NCBI RefSeq assembly: GCF_963674925.1
Contig: NZ_OY771649.1
Location: forward strand, 744,001 to 808,000
Direction of reading: 5' to 3'
DNA: 64,000 bases
Source of the DNA: an uncultured Draconibacterium sp.
GTDB lineage: Bacteria; Bacteroidota; Bacteroidia; Bacteroidales; Prolixibacteraceae
This document shows positions 17,338 to 26,012 of this stretch, in pieces (within the stretch, counting starts at the first letter, position 1; each line of letters starts with the position of its first letter). The notes below the pieces were generated by a model. It saw only the letters and a list, made by a program, of their open reading frames with translations, was not told where the DNA came from and ran no database searches. A program made the position numbers and the translations under genes.

Positions 17338-18084
17338 TTATTCCGACTCGGTTACTACACTGTCCACTTCCTTTTCGTTACGTCCCTGGCGAATAGCCAG
17401 TAAATCGTTATAGCGTTTAATTTTTTCGTTCATTACAATCACAAAATTTTCCATTTCGGGAGTTGCCATTCCAATAGATATAAACGAATTCACCAGGTTT
17501 ATAATTTCGCGGTACAGCGGATCCATTTTTATACGTACTGCCTTAACATTTCCGCTCGATTTGTACCCCGATTCCACATCTCGCTCGTTTTGCAAGGCCT
17601 CGAAAGAACTTTGCTGCGTTTTATATATCGGCACCCACGGGCTAAGTTTTACCCGTTGTACATGCTCCTCGTTTTTTTGTTTTTCCAAATCCTGAATCAG
17701 ATTTTTGGTATCGCCCGATTCGGCCACATAGGTTTTTCTTCTGAAATCGCCATAAACATCAAAAACACGACGCAATACTTTGGCGCTCTCCACTTCTTCG
17801 GGTATAGGGCTAAGCAGATGGGCATTAATCATTAAGTCCATGGCTTTCCAGGTATTGCCCCTGTCGGTATCGGCAGCCTGCACTTTTTCGGTTAAAATAC
17901 TTCCCTGATCAACATTGTTAACAGTGTCCAGTTCGGTATAAATTTCTTCAAAATCGGCCAGCACTTTGTCGGTTTTAGTGTTCGATGGAATAACACCGGG
18001 CAACAAACTTTTCAGGTCGAAAATAAGGTTAAAATATTCGCTGTTGCGCAAGTCGGTTAAGGATACATGATTAACGGTATTCAT
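17338..18084 (-). CDS. DUF6261-like protein of unknown function
   Basis: The protein has 248 residues, no signal peptide and no membrane segment. The opening VSLTDLRNSEYFNLIFDL and the predicted mostly helical layout resemble DUF6261 proteins of Bacteroidota, which is a recollection by pattern and not a database result. The C-terminal part has FVIVMNEKIKRYNDLLA and an acidic tail. No catalytic motif is seen. It lies downstream of the 42-bp tandem dyad array at 18269 and convergent to nothing; the region between (18085-18268) is A/T-rich with no gene. Confidence 0.55.
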   Translation of the reverse strand: MNTVNHVSLTDLRNSEYFNLIFDLKSLLPGVIPSNTKTDKVLADFEEIYTELDTVNNVDQGSILTEKVQAADTDRGNTWKAMDLMINAHLLSPIPEEVESAKVLRRVFDVYGDFRRKTYVAESGDTKNLIQDLEKQKNEEHVQRVKLSPWVPIYKTQQSSFEALQNERDVESGYKSSGNVKAVRIKMDPLYREIINLVNSFISIGMATPEMENFVIVMNEKIKRYNDLLAIRQGRNEKEVDSVVTESE

Positions 18085-18268
18085 AGTAATGTTATTAAAG
18101 GTTAATAATTAAAATAGTGATGTTTGAATTGTTTTTTAATTGATTTTTATTTTGTGTGTTATCTCTGACCGGATTGATTAATGAAATATAAAATTAAAAC
18201 ATATGATTACTTAAGTCAACCCCCACAAACATGTTCTATGACATTATATACCTGAACATGAGCAACAT

Positions 18269-18560
18269 GATTACAGCTGAGTAATGTTAGTTCAGCCTAT
18301 ACTGCCAGCATTTTACAAGGCTGTAAAGTAAGTTCGGCATGGGCTGAAAAGCTTTTTCTCGATTGAAAAGTTAACTCAGCCGCGGCTGATAACGGATTAC
18401 ACGAATGAAATGGCGCAGCAGATGATACGGAAAATACATTACAGCTATGAAATGTGCTTTCAGCCCTGGCTGCTTTTATTTTACACGCGTGTAAAATGGT
18501 TTCCGGCGCGACGGATTTTATTTTACAAAGCTGCGGGAACAAAGCATCTCAGTTAGTTAG
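18269..18560. repeat. 42-bp tandem repeat array with paired dyads (seven units)
   Basis: Units begin at 18269, 18311, 18353, 18395, 18437, 18479 and 18521, an exact 42-base period. Each unit starts with a TTTTACA-like half-site facing a TGTAAAA-like one (perfect in the 18479 unit), then has a second dyad of TCAGCC/GGCTGA type (perfect at 18353). Several arms change together, such as TCCG/CGGA in the 18479 unit and GAAAAG against CTTTTTC at 18353. The last unit is degenerate in its second half. On the minus strand an 81-codon frame with a 14-residue period crosses part of it, but the repeat goes on beyond that frame's stop. Confidence 0.75.
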
Positions 18561-18570
18561 GCAGTGACAA

Positions 18571-18607
18571 AAAAAAAGGATTCCATCTCTGTAAAAAGAT
18601 GGAATCC
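18571..18607 (-). terminator. Intrinsic terminator, minus strand
   Basis: An 11-bp perfect stem, GGATTCCATCT (18578-18588) with its complement (18597-18607), an 8-base loop, and on the minus strand a T-run from 18577 down. It is about 230 bases after the MFS gene stop. A second hairpin, AACACTTT/AAAGTGTT, sits at 18672-18690. No gene is seen between 18608 and 18835. Confidence 0.7.
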
Positions 18608-18835
18608 CTGTCGGATTATTGCTTATCTCCCCCTTGGAGTTCTTAGCTGCACCCCTTGTATTTTTTATTGGAACACTTTGTTAAAGTGTTATTCTTATTT
18701 CTTTAATTCATTTGCTGTATAAATGGATGTCCATCAGTAAGTGTTGGTTCCTATGTTTTAGGCCTTCTGAAGAACAAGACCAATATTTTTTCTATTCAAC
18801 ATTTATTGCTTGCTATATACGACTTCTGCCAGATA

Positions 18836-20164
18836 TTACTTCTCGAACCTATCCTGCGGATTATGCGCTTTAAAGCTAATAGCCGAAATAACCAGTATAA
18901 TTCCGAGCAGGGAATAAATGGCATACGAATAGCTGCCCAGGTGCGAATGCGATAAGCTAAAAAAGATTGGTCCCAGTGCGCTAAAGAAAACGATAATGGC
19001 CATAACAAAGCCTGTGATTTTCCCCAGATGTTCGCGACCGTAAAAACGTGGCCAGGTAACACTTAACAGCACATTATACATGCCGCTTGGGATAGCGCTG
19101 CCAATTATAAAAGCGTAGTAATAAAAGCCGGTATTAATATTGGCCAGTGCAATTAAAGCCACTACCATTCCGGCCAGCATAAAGTAGAGCAGGTACTGAA
19201 GTTTTATGCGGTCGCTAATCCATCCGCCCAAAAAAGCAAGTACCACCGAAATCATCGACATGGGAATAAACACCGAAAGTGCGTGCTCTTTGTCGATACC
19301 GGCCTCGCCAAAAACCGAAACCAGGTGAAATACATAACCCGTAATAAACATGGCATAAATGGCCGAGGGTAATACGAATAACCAAAAGGTCAATCCGCTA
19401 CGTGCCTCCTTAAGCGTAAATTGTTTAAACGGTTTAATGATTACATCGCGTTCTTTGTTGCCGTGTTTCTCCCCGTCGGGAATTTGATTACAATCTTCAG
19501 GATTATCTCGAAAGAAAATAAATACAAAAAGGAAAAACCCAACGCCAATTCCAAGTGCCATCAGCAACCAGGCCCAGCGCCACGAAGTTTCAACAATTAA
19601 TAAATCGAAGCTTAGCGGAGCAATGGAAAATCCGAGTGATACAAATACCGAGGAAATACCGTTTACCAGCCCCCGGCGGGCAATAAACCACTTCATCAGC
19701 ATATTTCTCGACACCATGGTAATAACGCCCTGTCCCGAGAAACGCAACATAAAAAAGAATACGATACACGTAGCTACTGCCACGCCAACATAACTATTTG
19801 AACTTTGCGGAACGATAGCTTTTATAATGCGGTCGGACTGGCTGAATAGTACCAATACAAAACCCAGCATAAGTGCTGCGGCCATACCCACCCAACGCGC
19901 GCCGTATTTATCGTACAATTTCCCGGCATAAGTTAGAATAAACGAACTGGCAATGGTTCCAAACATATAGGCGGTGCTGATCTGGTCGCGACTAATGCCA
20001 ATGCTATCGATCAGATAATCGGTAAACGTTGAAACCCCTGTTGTTTGTCCGGGCGCACTGCACAATACACCAACGGTGGCAGCAAATAAAATCACCCAGC
20101 CATAAAAGAACGGCACTTTTGATGGATTGAACGGGAAGTTGTTGTATTTCTGTTTGAGCTCCAT
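18836..20164 (-). CDS. MFS transporter
   Basis: The 442-residue protein has the 12-segment layout of the major facilitator superfamily. An N-terminal FYGWVILFAATVGVLCSA opens segment 1, and GKLYDKYGARW is the conserved motif A loop between segments 2 and 3. A basic, charged central loop (HGNKERDVIIKPFK) separates the halves, and the second half repeats the motif as GGWISDRIKLQ. The form resembles the oxalate/formate antiporter-like MFS group, but the substrate cannot be told. The gene is alone. A possible -7 box (TAGCTTTG on the minus strand) lies at 20170-20177. Confidence 0.88.
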   Translation of the reverse strand: MELKQKYNNFPFNPSKVPFFYGWVILFAATVGVLCSAPGQTTGVSTFTDYLIDSIGISRDQISTAYMFGTIASSFILTYAGKLYDKYGARWVGMAAALMLGFVLVLFSQSDRIIKAIVPQSSNSYVGVAVATCIVFFFMLRFSGQGVITMVSRNMLMKWFIARRGLVNGISSVFVSLGFSIAPLSFDLLIVETSWRWAWLLMALGIGVGFFLFVFIFFRDNPEDCNQIPDGEKHGNKERDVIIKPFKQFTLKEARSGLTFWLFVLPSAIYAMFITGYVFHLVSVFGEAGIDKEHALSVFIPMSMISVVLAFLGGWISDRIKLQYLLYFMLAGMVVALIALANINTGFYYYAFIIGSAIPSGMYNVLLSVTWPRFYGREHLGKITGFVMAIIVFFSALGPIFFSLSHSHLGSYSYAIYSLLGIILVISAISFKAHNPQDRFEK

Positions 20165-20325
20165 TGCTGCAAAGCTACTTATTGTTTAACAACCTTTTGT
20201 ATGATCGGCGGGCATTGATTAGAATGGTAATGATTTGTTATTGGTTAACATTGAGATTGAAGGAAGATTGATAGCTGAGCACTGGACTTGGGAGGTTAGA
20301 TTGATAAATTGAAAAATAGTCTCGT

Positions 20326-20400
20326 GACTCGCTGACTCGGCAACCTGCAGCCTGTAACCTGTAACAGATCTCTCTTCGTTCCTCGTCGAGATGACAGCTT
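20326..20400. repeat. Heptamer-word tract and short intergenic repeat
   Basis: The 20165-20423 gap has no gene. It contains repeated seven-base words (TGACTCG twice, CTGTAAC twice) and a stretch near 20370-20398 (TCTCTCTTCGTTCC, then GTCGAGATGACAG) of a type often found as a dispersed repeat between bacterial genes. Confidence 0.4.
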
Positions 20401-20423
20401 CCCTTAACTTTTCCTTGAACAAA

Positions 20424-21809
20424 TTACTCCAGCAAATACAAATACTTCGCAATTCCGGATGTTATTGCCCACGAATCAAACTCATAATTGTGCCCGGTGG
20501 TAACAATTACTGTATTTAGCGTTGGGAAAATATAAATAAACTGGCTGCCAAATCCGTTGGCCCAAATGCATGGATACTCCTCTCCTTTTGAATTTAGTGT
20601 GATATTCCACCATTGATAGGTATAATCATCGCCCGGGATATGCGTGTGTGTTTTAAAGCTGGTCGACTGTTTTATCCATTCTTTAGAAACAACTTGCTGG
20701 CCGTTGAACTCACCTTTATTCAGCACCAGCATTCCGATTTTTGCCAATTCGCGCGGCGTTATTTCCAGCGAACCTGCCATACACGGATATCCGTTTTGTT
20801 TACCGATTTCCCAGTTGTAATTTGTTATATGCAAAGGTTCAAACAAATATTCCTTTGCAAACTCATCGGCAAACAAACCTATTTTCTTTTTGATAATGGC
20901 ACCCAATAGCTCTGTATTTCCACCATCGTACTGAAATTTGATTCCCGGCTCGTTATTTAATTCGCGCGATAAAATTGTTGCAATGCGATTGTTACTTAAA
21001 TATAGCTCCTCGTCGTTTGGTGTTAAACCCGAAGTCATGGTAAGCAAATGTTCCGGCGTGATTCGCTTGTCAAAACCCGGTGCTTCCAGAATTGTTGCAA
21101 CGGGTTCATTTAAATCGGTGATAAATCCTTTGTCCATTGCAATTCCAATTAGCAACGATGTAATACTTTTTGTTGTTGATTCAGCCTGGTGAAGCGTATT
21201 TTGCCCGTAACCGTAAAAATATTCCTCGCAGACCAGTTGATTATTTCTGATCAGCAAAAAAGAGTTGAAACGACCATAATTGCCGTTTACAATTTCAGGT
21301 AAAAGAGAAAAGATAAAAAGCGAATCGCCTTCATTTTCAAATTGCGTGGCAGGTAAAAGATCATCAAGCTGTTTTGGTGTTTGGCAGTAATATTTAAAAT
21401 CAGAGTTGTGGCAACCCGGTAGCGCATCGGATAGAAATCGTGCTACTCCATCATTTTGCACAAGCAACACGGAGTCGAAAGGTTCTCCTTCGCAGGCGAA
21501 ACCTCCACGAATTGTATTTCCTGTACATTCTCCCATATATGTGCAATTCCAGTTCGGCACAAAAAAACGAATGTAATTTTCGTCCGTTTTCAGGCTGTCG
21601 ATCTGAAATCCCGAATCATAAAAACCTTTATCCGTCCAGTAACCTTTTGCAAAAGAGCTGCCGGTATCAATAACCTGTACATAGAATTTTTTGTTGGGAT
21701 CTATGGGATGCGGACCTTCCCAAAAGCCGGAAAAAGAATTGCTGACTTTATCTGCAGTGCATGCAGCACAAAGCGCAACAATTACTAAAAAGTAAATAAT
21801 CCGGATCAT
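20424..21809 (-). CDS. Serine hydrolase lipoprotein, beta-lactamase/class C family
   Basis: The 461-residue protein has a lipoprotein signal (CAAC, Cys17), an N-terminal beta-rich domain of about 150 residues not part of the hydrolase, and then a penicillin-binding-protein-like domain. The catalytic Ser and Lys are in ESTTKS (SxxK). In the second motif the usual YxN is YDGGN (about residue 295). These enzymes act as D-amino-acid peptidases, esterases or lactamases; the actual substrate is unknown. A lipid anchor suggests the periplasm or cell surface. A promoter with both elements lies at 21832-21862. Confidence 0.85.
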   Translation of the reverse strand: MIRIIYFLVIVALCAACTADKVSNSFSGFWEGPHPIDPNKKFYVQVIDTGSSFAKGYWTDKGFYDSGFQIDSLKTDENYIRFFVPNWNCTYMGECTGNTIRGGFACEGEPFDSVLLVQNDGVARFLSDALPGCHNSDFKYYCQTPKQLDDLLPATQFENEGDSLFIFSLLPEIVNGNYGRFNSFLLIRNNQLVCEEYFYGYGQNTLHQAESTTKSITSLLIGIAMDKGFITDLNEPVATILEAPGFDKRITPEHLLTMTSGLTPNDEELYLSNNRIATILSRELNNEPGIKFQYDGGNTELLGAIIKKKIGLFADEFAKEYLFEPLHITNYNWEIGKQNGYPCMAGSLEITPRELAKIGMLVLNKGEFNGQQVVSKEWIKQSTSFKTHTHIPGDDYTYQWWNITLNSKGEEYPCIWANGFGSQFIYIFPTLNTVIVTTGHNYEFDSWAITSGIAKYLYLLE

Positions 21810-21831
21810 GGCTGAAGAATTTGGTTATAAT

Positions 21832-21862
21832 CAAATTTAGCCTTGTTTTTGCTGGAAAACAA
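21832..21862 (-). promoter_or_regulatory. Promoter of the serine hydrolase gene
   Basis: On the minus strand, TTG (21860-21862), 20 bases, TAAATTTG (21832-21839). Both elements fit the Bacteroidota consensus; the -7 box is 23 bases before the start codon. Confidence 0.6.
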
Positions 21863-21930
21863 TATTGGTTGACGAACTACTAAAAATGATGTATAAAATG
21901 CTTAAATCCTTCGATAAGCGGTTTTTGAGC

Positions 21931-22359
21931 TTATTCTTCTTTCTGACAAACCACTTCAAACTTTATCCCGTCGGGAGCTTTAAAGAAAACGGCATAATAA
22001 TTCTCGTGGTACTCGGGATATAAACGTGGCGCACTGACCATATCAGCACTTATTTCCAGCAATTTGGAATATATATTATCAACTTCTTTGCGCGATTCAG
22101 CTTTAAAAGCCAGGTGATGGAGTGCTCCCGGCCGGCGGCGGTGAACGTTCTCTTCTTTTAACGATTCGCGTGGTGAAGTAAGCGCAATACAAAGATTAGG
22201 ATGCGAATATTCAACCACATGTTTGTCGTGCGAGGCTATGTATGCAGAAGTTTTCTTATCGGGGCTAAATCCGAGTAAGGGCAAAAACTGATCGTAAAAC
22301 GAAACCGTTTGTTCAAGGTCTTTCACCGTAATTTCAATGTGGTCGATAATGGGTTGCAT
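21931..22359 (-). CDS. VOC family (glyoxalase-fold) protein
   Basis: The protein has 142 residues forming one vicinal-oxygen-chelate unit with two beta-alpha-beta-beta-beta halves. His7 (DHIEITV) and the LHHLAFKAES histidines are candidate metal ligands, and the C-terminal DGIKFEVV gives the usual Glu. Members act as glyoxalases, dioxygenases or resistance proteins; the job here is not clear. The gene is alone in its unit, although the metal-related genes upstream run in the same direction. Confidence 0.85.
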   Translation of the reverse strand: MQPIIDHIEITVKDLEQTVSFYDQFLPLLGFSPDKKTSAYIASHDKHVVEYSHPNLCIALTSPRESLKEENVHRRRPGALHHLAFKAESRKEVDNIYSKLLEISADMVSAPRLYPEYHENYYAVFFKAPDGIKFEVVCQKEE

Positions 22360-22414
22360 GGTTTTTAATTACAAAGATTACAATAAAACCTGAACCATGG
22401 CAAAGACTTTTCAT

Positions 22415-22446
22415 AAAAAAAAGCCACCTGAAACCAGGCAGCTTTT
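22415..22446 (-). terminator. Intrinsic terminator of the HMA protein gene
   Basis: An interrupted stem (AAAAAGC...GCTTTTT with CCTG/CAGG inside) ending in a T-run on the minus strand, 20 bases after the stop of the HMA gene. Confidence 0.7.
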
Positions 22447-22465
22447 TCACTTCTTAATCAGGCGA

Positions 22466-22849
22466 TTATTTTCTTTCCTTATGAACTTCATGGTTATGTT
22501 CGTGCCCATGACCTTGTGTATGAGCAACAATTTCCTCGTATTCTTTTTGGGTGATCTTATCCGCTTTATAGCCTTTTTTTTCAATAGCGGCAGCCAGTTC
22601 TTCATCCGTATTCTTTCCGTCTTTGTATTCTACTAAAATGGTGTTCGATACATGATCAATTTTCAGGTCCTTCACCCCTTTTTCAAACTTCAGGTATTCG
22701 GTAACTGTTTTCTCACAGTCGGCGCAATCCATGTTGCTTTTAAAGCAAACTACTTTGTTCTCTTTTTTCTGTGCAAATGCTTCGTTCCCGGTAAAACCGA
22801 TAAACATTGCCATTGTAAATAATAAAATCAGTTTTTTCATCTTGTTCAT
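22466..22849 (-). CDS. Exported HMA (heavy-metal-associated) domain protein with His-rich tail
   Basis: A 127-residue protein: signal peptide to about residue 26 (ending AFAQ), then an HMA fold with CFKSNMDCADC as the metal-binding loop and GYKADKI near its end. The tail HTQGHGHEHNHEVH is rich in histidine and could bind further metal ions. A copper or similar transition metal is most likely, by family. The gene is the last of a run with a TonB-dependent receptor (22884) and an HYC_CC_PP-type protein (25216). The export signal suggests that it works in the periplasm, carrying metal between the receptor and other proteins. Confidence 0.87.
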   Translation of the reverse strand: MNKMKKLILLFTMAMFIGFTGNEAFAQKKENKVVCFKSNMDCADCEKTVTEYLKFEKGVKDLKIDHVSNTILVEYKDGKNTDEELAAAIEKKGYKADKITQKEYEEIVAHTQGHGHEHNHEVHKERK

Positions 22850-22883
22850 TTTTTATGCGTCAAGCATTTCGCTCTTTGCCGGT

Positions 22884-25106
22884 TTATTCATAATTCAAAT
22901 TAAAACGTAATCCGAGGTAGATTTTTCGTCCCATTGTTGGCCCCCAAATATTGGTTGCACTAAATTCCGTGCCGAAAGGATCATCAGCACCTTCAATCGG
23001 ATTTCGTTGTGTAAAATCGGTCAAATTTTCACCCCCCAGGTAAATATTCCAATAGCGGAAATATTTGGTTATCTGTGCATTCATTATTGTGTAAGGCGAA
23101 AACTCAAAAATGTCTCCCGCGATATCTGCCCGATTCATCCACTCTTCATACACACGCGGAATTCGTCCACCTCCATTAAACTGAATAGTATAATCGAACA
23201 TCCATTTTTTTAGGTTGGTGGTGTAATTCAGGTTAATCAATCCTTTGTAATCGCTGGTTAATGGCGCATCTTTCAATTCGCCGCCAATGGTTTCTTTAAT
23301 GTCGTTAACCCGGTAAGCCAGCAACATATCCAGTCGCTCTATGGGCTGCCACCGAACATCAAACTGAAGACTATTCGCATACGCCTTTTCAGTTGATGGC
23401 AACAGGTAAATATAGTCTGACAATGTTTCCCTGTCGACCACTAATTTCTGCTGAAAATCGGTTCGGAAGAATTCGGCATTAATACTCAGGTCGCGATCCC
23501 GTAATTTGTAATTCTGGATAAAAGCAAAACCAAAGTTCCAGGCTTCTTCCTGCATGGCATCTTCTGTCCAGCTAATCGGACGGGAGTTCGCCAGTAAATA
23601 TGAATTTTCCGAGATTACGTTAGCTGTACGGTAACCTTTTCCGGCGCTGGCGCGAATGGTATAATGATCAGCAAAATTATAACGAAAGTGCATGCGTGGC
23701 GTAACAAAATTTCCAAAAATATTGTGAAAATCAGCGCGAATACCAGCCATTAATGTAAGGTTTTCACTTGGCATAAAAGTATATTCCGTAAATATTCCCG
23801 GAACCTTTTCGGTGCGCTGCACATCCTGATTGTAGAGCATTTCGTTAAAATCGTCGTAAATAAAACTTGCCCCACTATTCAAGACATGAATGGCTGCTTC
23901 GTCTAAATCCTGTGTATAAATCAGGTTGGCGTAAAACCTTGTTTCATCGGCATCGTAATCGGTTAACCCATAATAGGATTCGGTTTCGTGACGCGCGAAA
24001 TTAGTAATAATAGCCAGTGCACGATGATTATCCTGCGAAACAATTCCCGATTTAAAAAACGCATCCACACGGTTATTTACAATATTAACACCGTACGGAT
24101 TATCGATTGACGGTGTCATATCTCTGTCGGCGCCAAGCTGTCCTCCCATTCGGTCGTCCCAAAGTAAAGTAACTCCGGCCTGTGCCATTCCGCCTTTATG
24201 GTTGTTGTATTTCCAGCGGTTTGCCACCTCAAATGTGCTCGACAAAGGCGAATCCAGAAAACCATCGTGGTTGTGATCGTTTTCTTTCGACAGATCGCTG
24301 GCATGCACAAAAATACCAGTTGTAAGCGTGTCGCCTTTTACTTTAATATTGGTGTTTCCGTTAAATTCATAACGGCCTTCATTATTTCCGTAAACATTTA
24401 AAAAGAGTTTTTCACTGCTATCCGGCTTTTTTAATTCTGCATTAATTTGTCCGGCAATCGACTCATAGCCATTTAACACAGAAGCCGCTCCTTTCGAAAC
24501 TTGAATTGACTCCAGCCAGGGACCGGGAATATATGTTAATCCGAGCGTTGTAGCCAGACCTCGCAAGTTCGGGATATTTTCAACCTGAAGCTGCGAATAG
24601 GTTCCGTCGAGTCCCAAAAGCTTAATTTGTTTGGCTCCGGTAACGGCATCGCTATAACTCACATCAACCGAAGGATTGGTTTCAAAACTTTCGGCCAGAT
24701 TACAGCAGGCAGCCTTGTGTAGTTCGGCACCTCCAATATTTTCAGTTTGAATAGGATTAATAACCGATAAGTATGTTCCTCTATCCTTTTTAATCACCGT
24801 CACTTCTTCCAATTCAAGATTGGGTTGAAGCACCACTTCCAAAGGATTATTATCGCTTACATGAACGGTTTGCGACTCGTAACCAACAAAACTAAAAACC
24901 AGCTTGTTTTGTCCCGGTTTATTTTTTAATGTAAAACTTCCGTCGGGTTTTGAGGCAGTACCTTCACTGGTGCCTTCCCAAACCACATTCACCCCCGGAA
25001 GCGGCTGTTTCCCATTCTCCTCGTCGCTAAAAACTACACCTGAGACAGACTGTGCTTTCGTGAGAAACGGAAACAGGATAAATAAAAGTATGATGTATTT
25101 CTTCAT
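22884..25106 (-). CDS. TonB-dependent receptor, probable metal-linked receptor
   Basis: An outer membrane barrel of about 740 residues. From the ATG at 25106 there is a signal peptide (to LTKAQS), a CarboxypepD_reg-like domain (VSGVVFSDEENG), a plug domain (TYIPGPWLESIQVSKG, GYESIAGQINAEL) and a barrel ending in a C-terminal aromatic strand (LGLRFNLNYE). The upstream in-frame Met at 25160 would precede the signal peptide and is unlikely. A CCNLAESFETNPSV motif before the plug is typical of receptors next to HMA proteins. That and the neighbours suggest a metal or metal chelate as ligand; copper is possible but not shown. Confidence 0.9.
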   Translation of the reverse strand: MKKYIILLFILFPFLTKAQSVSGVVFSDEENGKQPLPGVNVVWEGTSEGTASKPDGSFTLKNKPGQNKLVFSFVGYESQTVHVSDNNPLEVVLQPNLELEEVTVIKKDRGTYLSVINPIQTENIGGAELHKAACCNLAESFETNPSVDVSYSDAVTGAKQIKLLGLDGTYSQLQVENIPNLRGLATTLGLTYIPGPWLESIQVSKGAASVLNGYESIAGQINAELKKPDSSEKLFLNVYGNNEGRYEFNGNTNIKVKGDTLTTGIFVHASDLSKENDHNHDGFLDSPLSSTFEVANRWKYNNHKGGMAQAGVTLLWDDRMGGQLGADRDMTPSIDNPYGVNIVNNRVDAFFKSGIVSQDNHRALAIITNFARHETESYYGLTDYDADETRFYANLIYTQDLDEAAIHVLNSGASFIYDDFNEMLYNQDVQRTEKVPGIFTEYTFMPSENLTLMAGIRADFHNIFGNFVTPRMHFRYNFADHYTIRASAGKGYRTANVISENSYLLANSRPISWTEDAMQEEAWNFGFAFIQNYKLRDRDLSINAEFFRTDFQQKLVVDRETLSDYIYLLPSTEKAYANSLQFDVRWQPIERLDMLLAYRVNDIKETIGGELKDAPLTSDYKGLINLNYTTNLKKWMFDYTIQFNGGGRIPRVYEEWMNRADIAGDIFEFSPYTIMNAQITKYFRYWNIYLGGENLTDFTQRNPIEGADDPFGTEFSATNIWGPTMGRKIYLGLRFNLNYE

Positions 25107-25215
25107 TAGTCTTAAGATTTGAAATTTAAAAGTATCACCCCGATTGATATCGAGATGCACAATTCTTTGGCTGTACTTAAATAACCAGCCGTGTTCTGAA
25201 CAAACAGAACCAATC

Positions 25216-25713
25216 TTAAGCTAAGGAAGGGATTTTAAGTTGTTGGATTTGGATAAGATAATCAAGTGTGGATGTTATCCCGGGCGGAGGATCGACATAA
25301 TAACGTTTATTAAGGTTGTCCGCTGTATTAGTTATCGGTTCCTCCAAAATATCGGTACTGAACACTTCTAATTCAATTGGTTGAGCAGCTACGAACTTTA
25401 CTTCATCGTTAACCGCTTTATCCTTCAATTTTATAAAAATGGATTCGGGCGCTTCACATCCACAGGTATCTGAATGTTTGCCTGTTGGTTGACATTCATG
25501 ACATTCGCCTTCAGAACAGGTTATTTCGTTGCTCGAAAGATCGTGTTTGTGATGTTGATGAAAATCGGTTTCACAGGTTTCGGGTTTTACAATAATACTG
25601 GTGTAATCCTCGCCCGAACAAGCGCAGTAGCTTTTGTACAGAACAAATCCGGAAGTTGACAGAAGAAAAATCACTCCCAGAAATAAAACCGATATGTTCT
25701 TTAAATGATTCAC
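25216..25713 (-). CDS. HYC_CC_PP family-like exported cysteine/histidine-rich protein
   Basis: The 165-residue protein starts with a hydrophobic signal and then shows the family's spaced features: SYCACSG near residue 31, CHECQ and CGCEAPE in the middle and YVDPPPG near the end, with a HQHHKHD cluster between. The Cys and His clusters suggest metal binding. The family often stands beside TonB-dependent receptors in Bacteroidota, as it does here. A -7-like box (TATATTTG, minus strand, 25718-25725) lies only four bases before the start codon, so this transcript may be leaderless. Probably the first gene of the metal unit 25713-22466. Confidence 0.72.
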   Translation of the reverse strand: MNHLKNISVLFLGVIFLLSTSGFVLYKSYCACSGEDYTSIIVKPETCETDFHQHHKHDLSSNEITCSEGECHECQPTGKHSDTCGCEAPESIFIKLKDKAVNDEVKFVAAQPIELEVFSTDILEEPITNTADNLNKRYYVDPPPGITSTLDYLIQIQQLKIPSLA

Positions 25714-25786
25714 GTTACAAATATAACCTTGAATGCATAGAATTTGTTGTTAACAGGGTGTTAAACTCTTTGAAGAATGAATTAGT

Positions 25787-25820
25787 AAAAAAAAGAACCG
25801 GGAAGCGATTTACTTCCCGG
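25787..25820 (-). terminator. Intrinsic terminator, minus strand
   Basis: A perfect 8-bp stem (CCGGGAAG, 25798-25805; complement 25813-25820) with a 7-base loop and a T-run on the minus strand. It lies about 190 bases after the M49-like gene and probably ends its transcript. Confidence 0.8.
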
Positions 25821-25988
25821 CTTGTATTTTTAACCTAATTAATTCACAGAAATGAATTAATTACCCGAAGGGCTGACGAAATAATTAAAAAACAATTATT
25901 TGTCAGGGTCAACCTTGACATTGAAAATCGTAAAATATACATTGCCAAAGCACATAACATGTAGATTTTTAATCGTCAACACCTTGTG

Positions 25989-26010
25989 TGAAAAATTCAT
26001 GAATTTTTCA
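25989..26010. promoter_or_regulatory. 22-bp perfect palindrome next to the M49-like gene stop
   Basis: TGAAAAATTCA followed directly by its complement, two bases beyond the stop codon at 26013. With no loop it would be a poor hairpin, so a protein-binding site or A/T-rich stop signal is possible. The 25821-25988 stretch shows no gene. Confidence 0.4.
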
Positions 26011-26012
26011 GG

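Noticed and set aside
18297..18542. Minus-strand 81-codon frame with a 14-residue period
   Set aside because: The DNA repeat continues past its stop codon and arms covary as dyads, so I list the DNA repeat and not a gene; a real repeat protein is not excluded.
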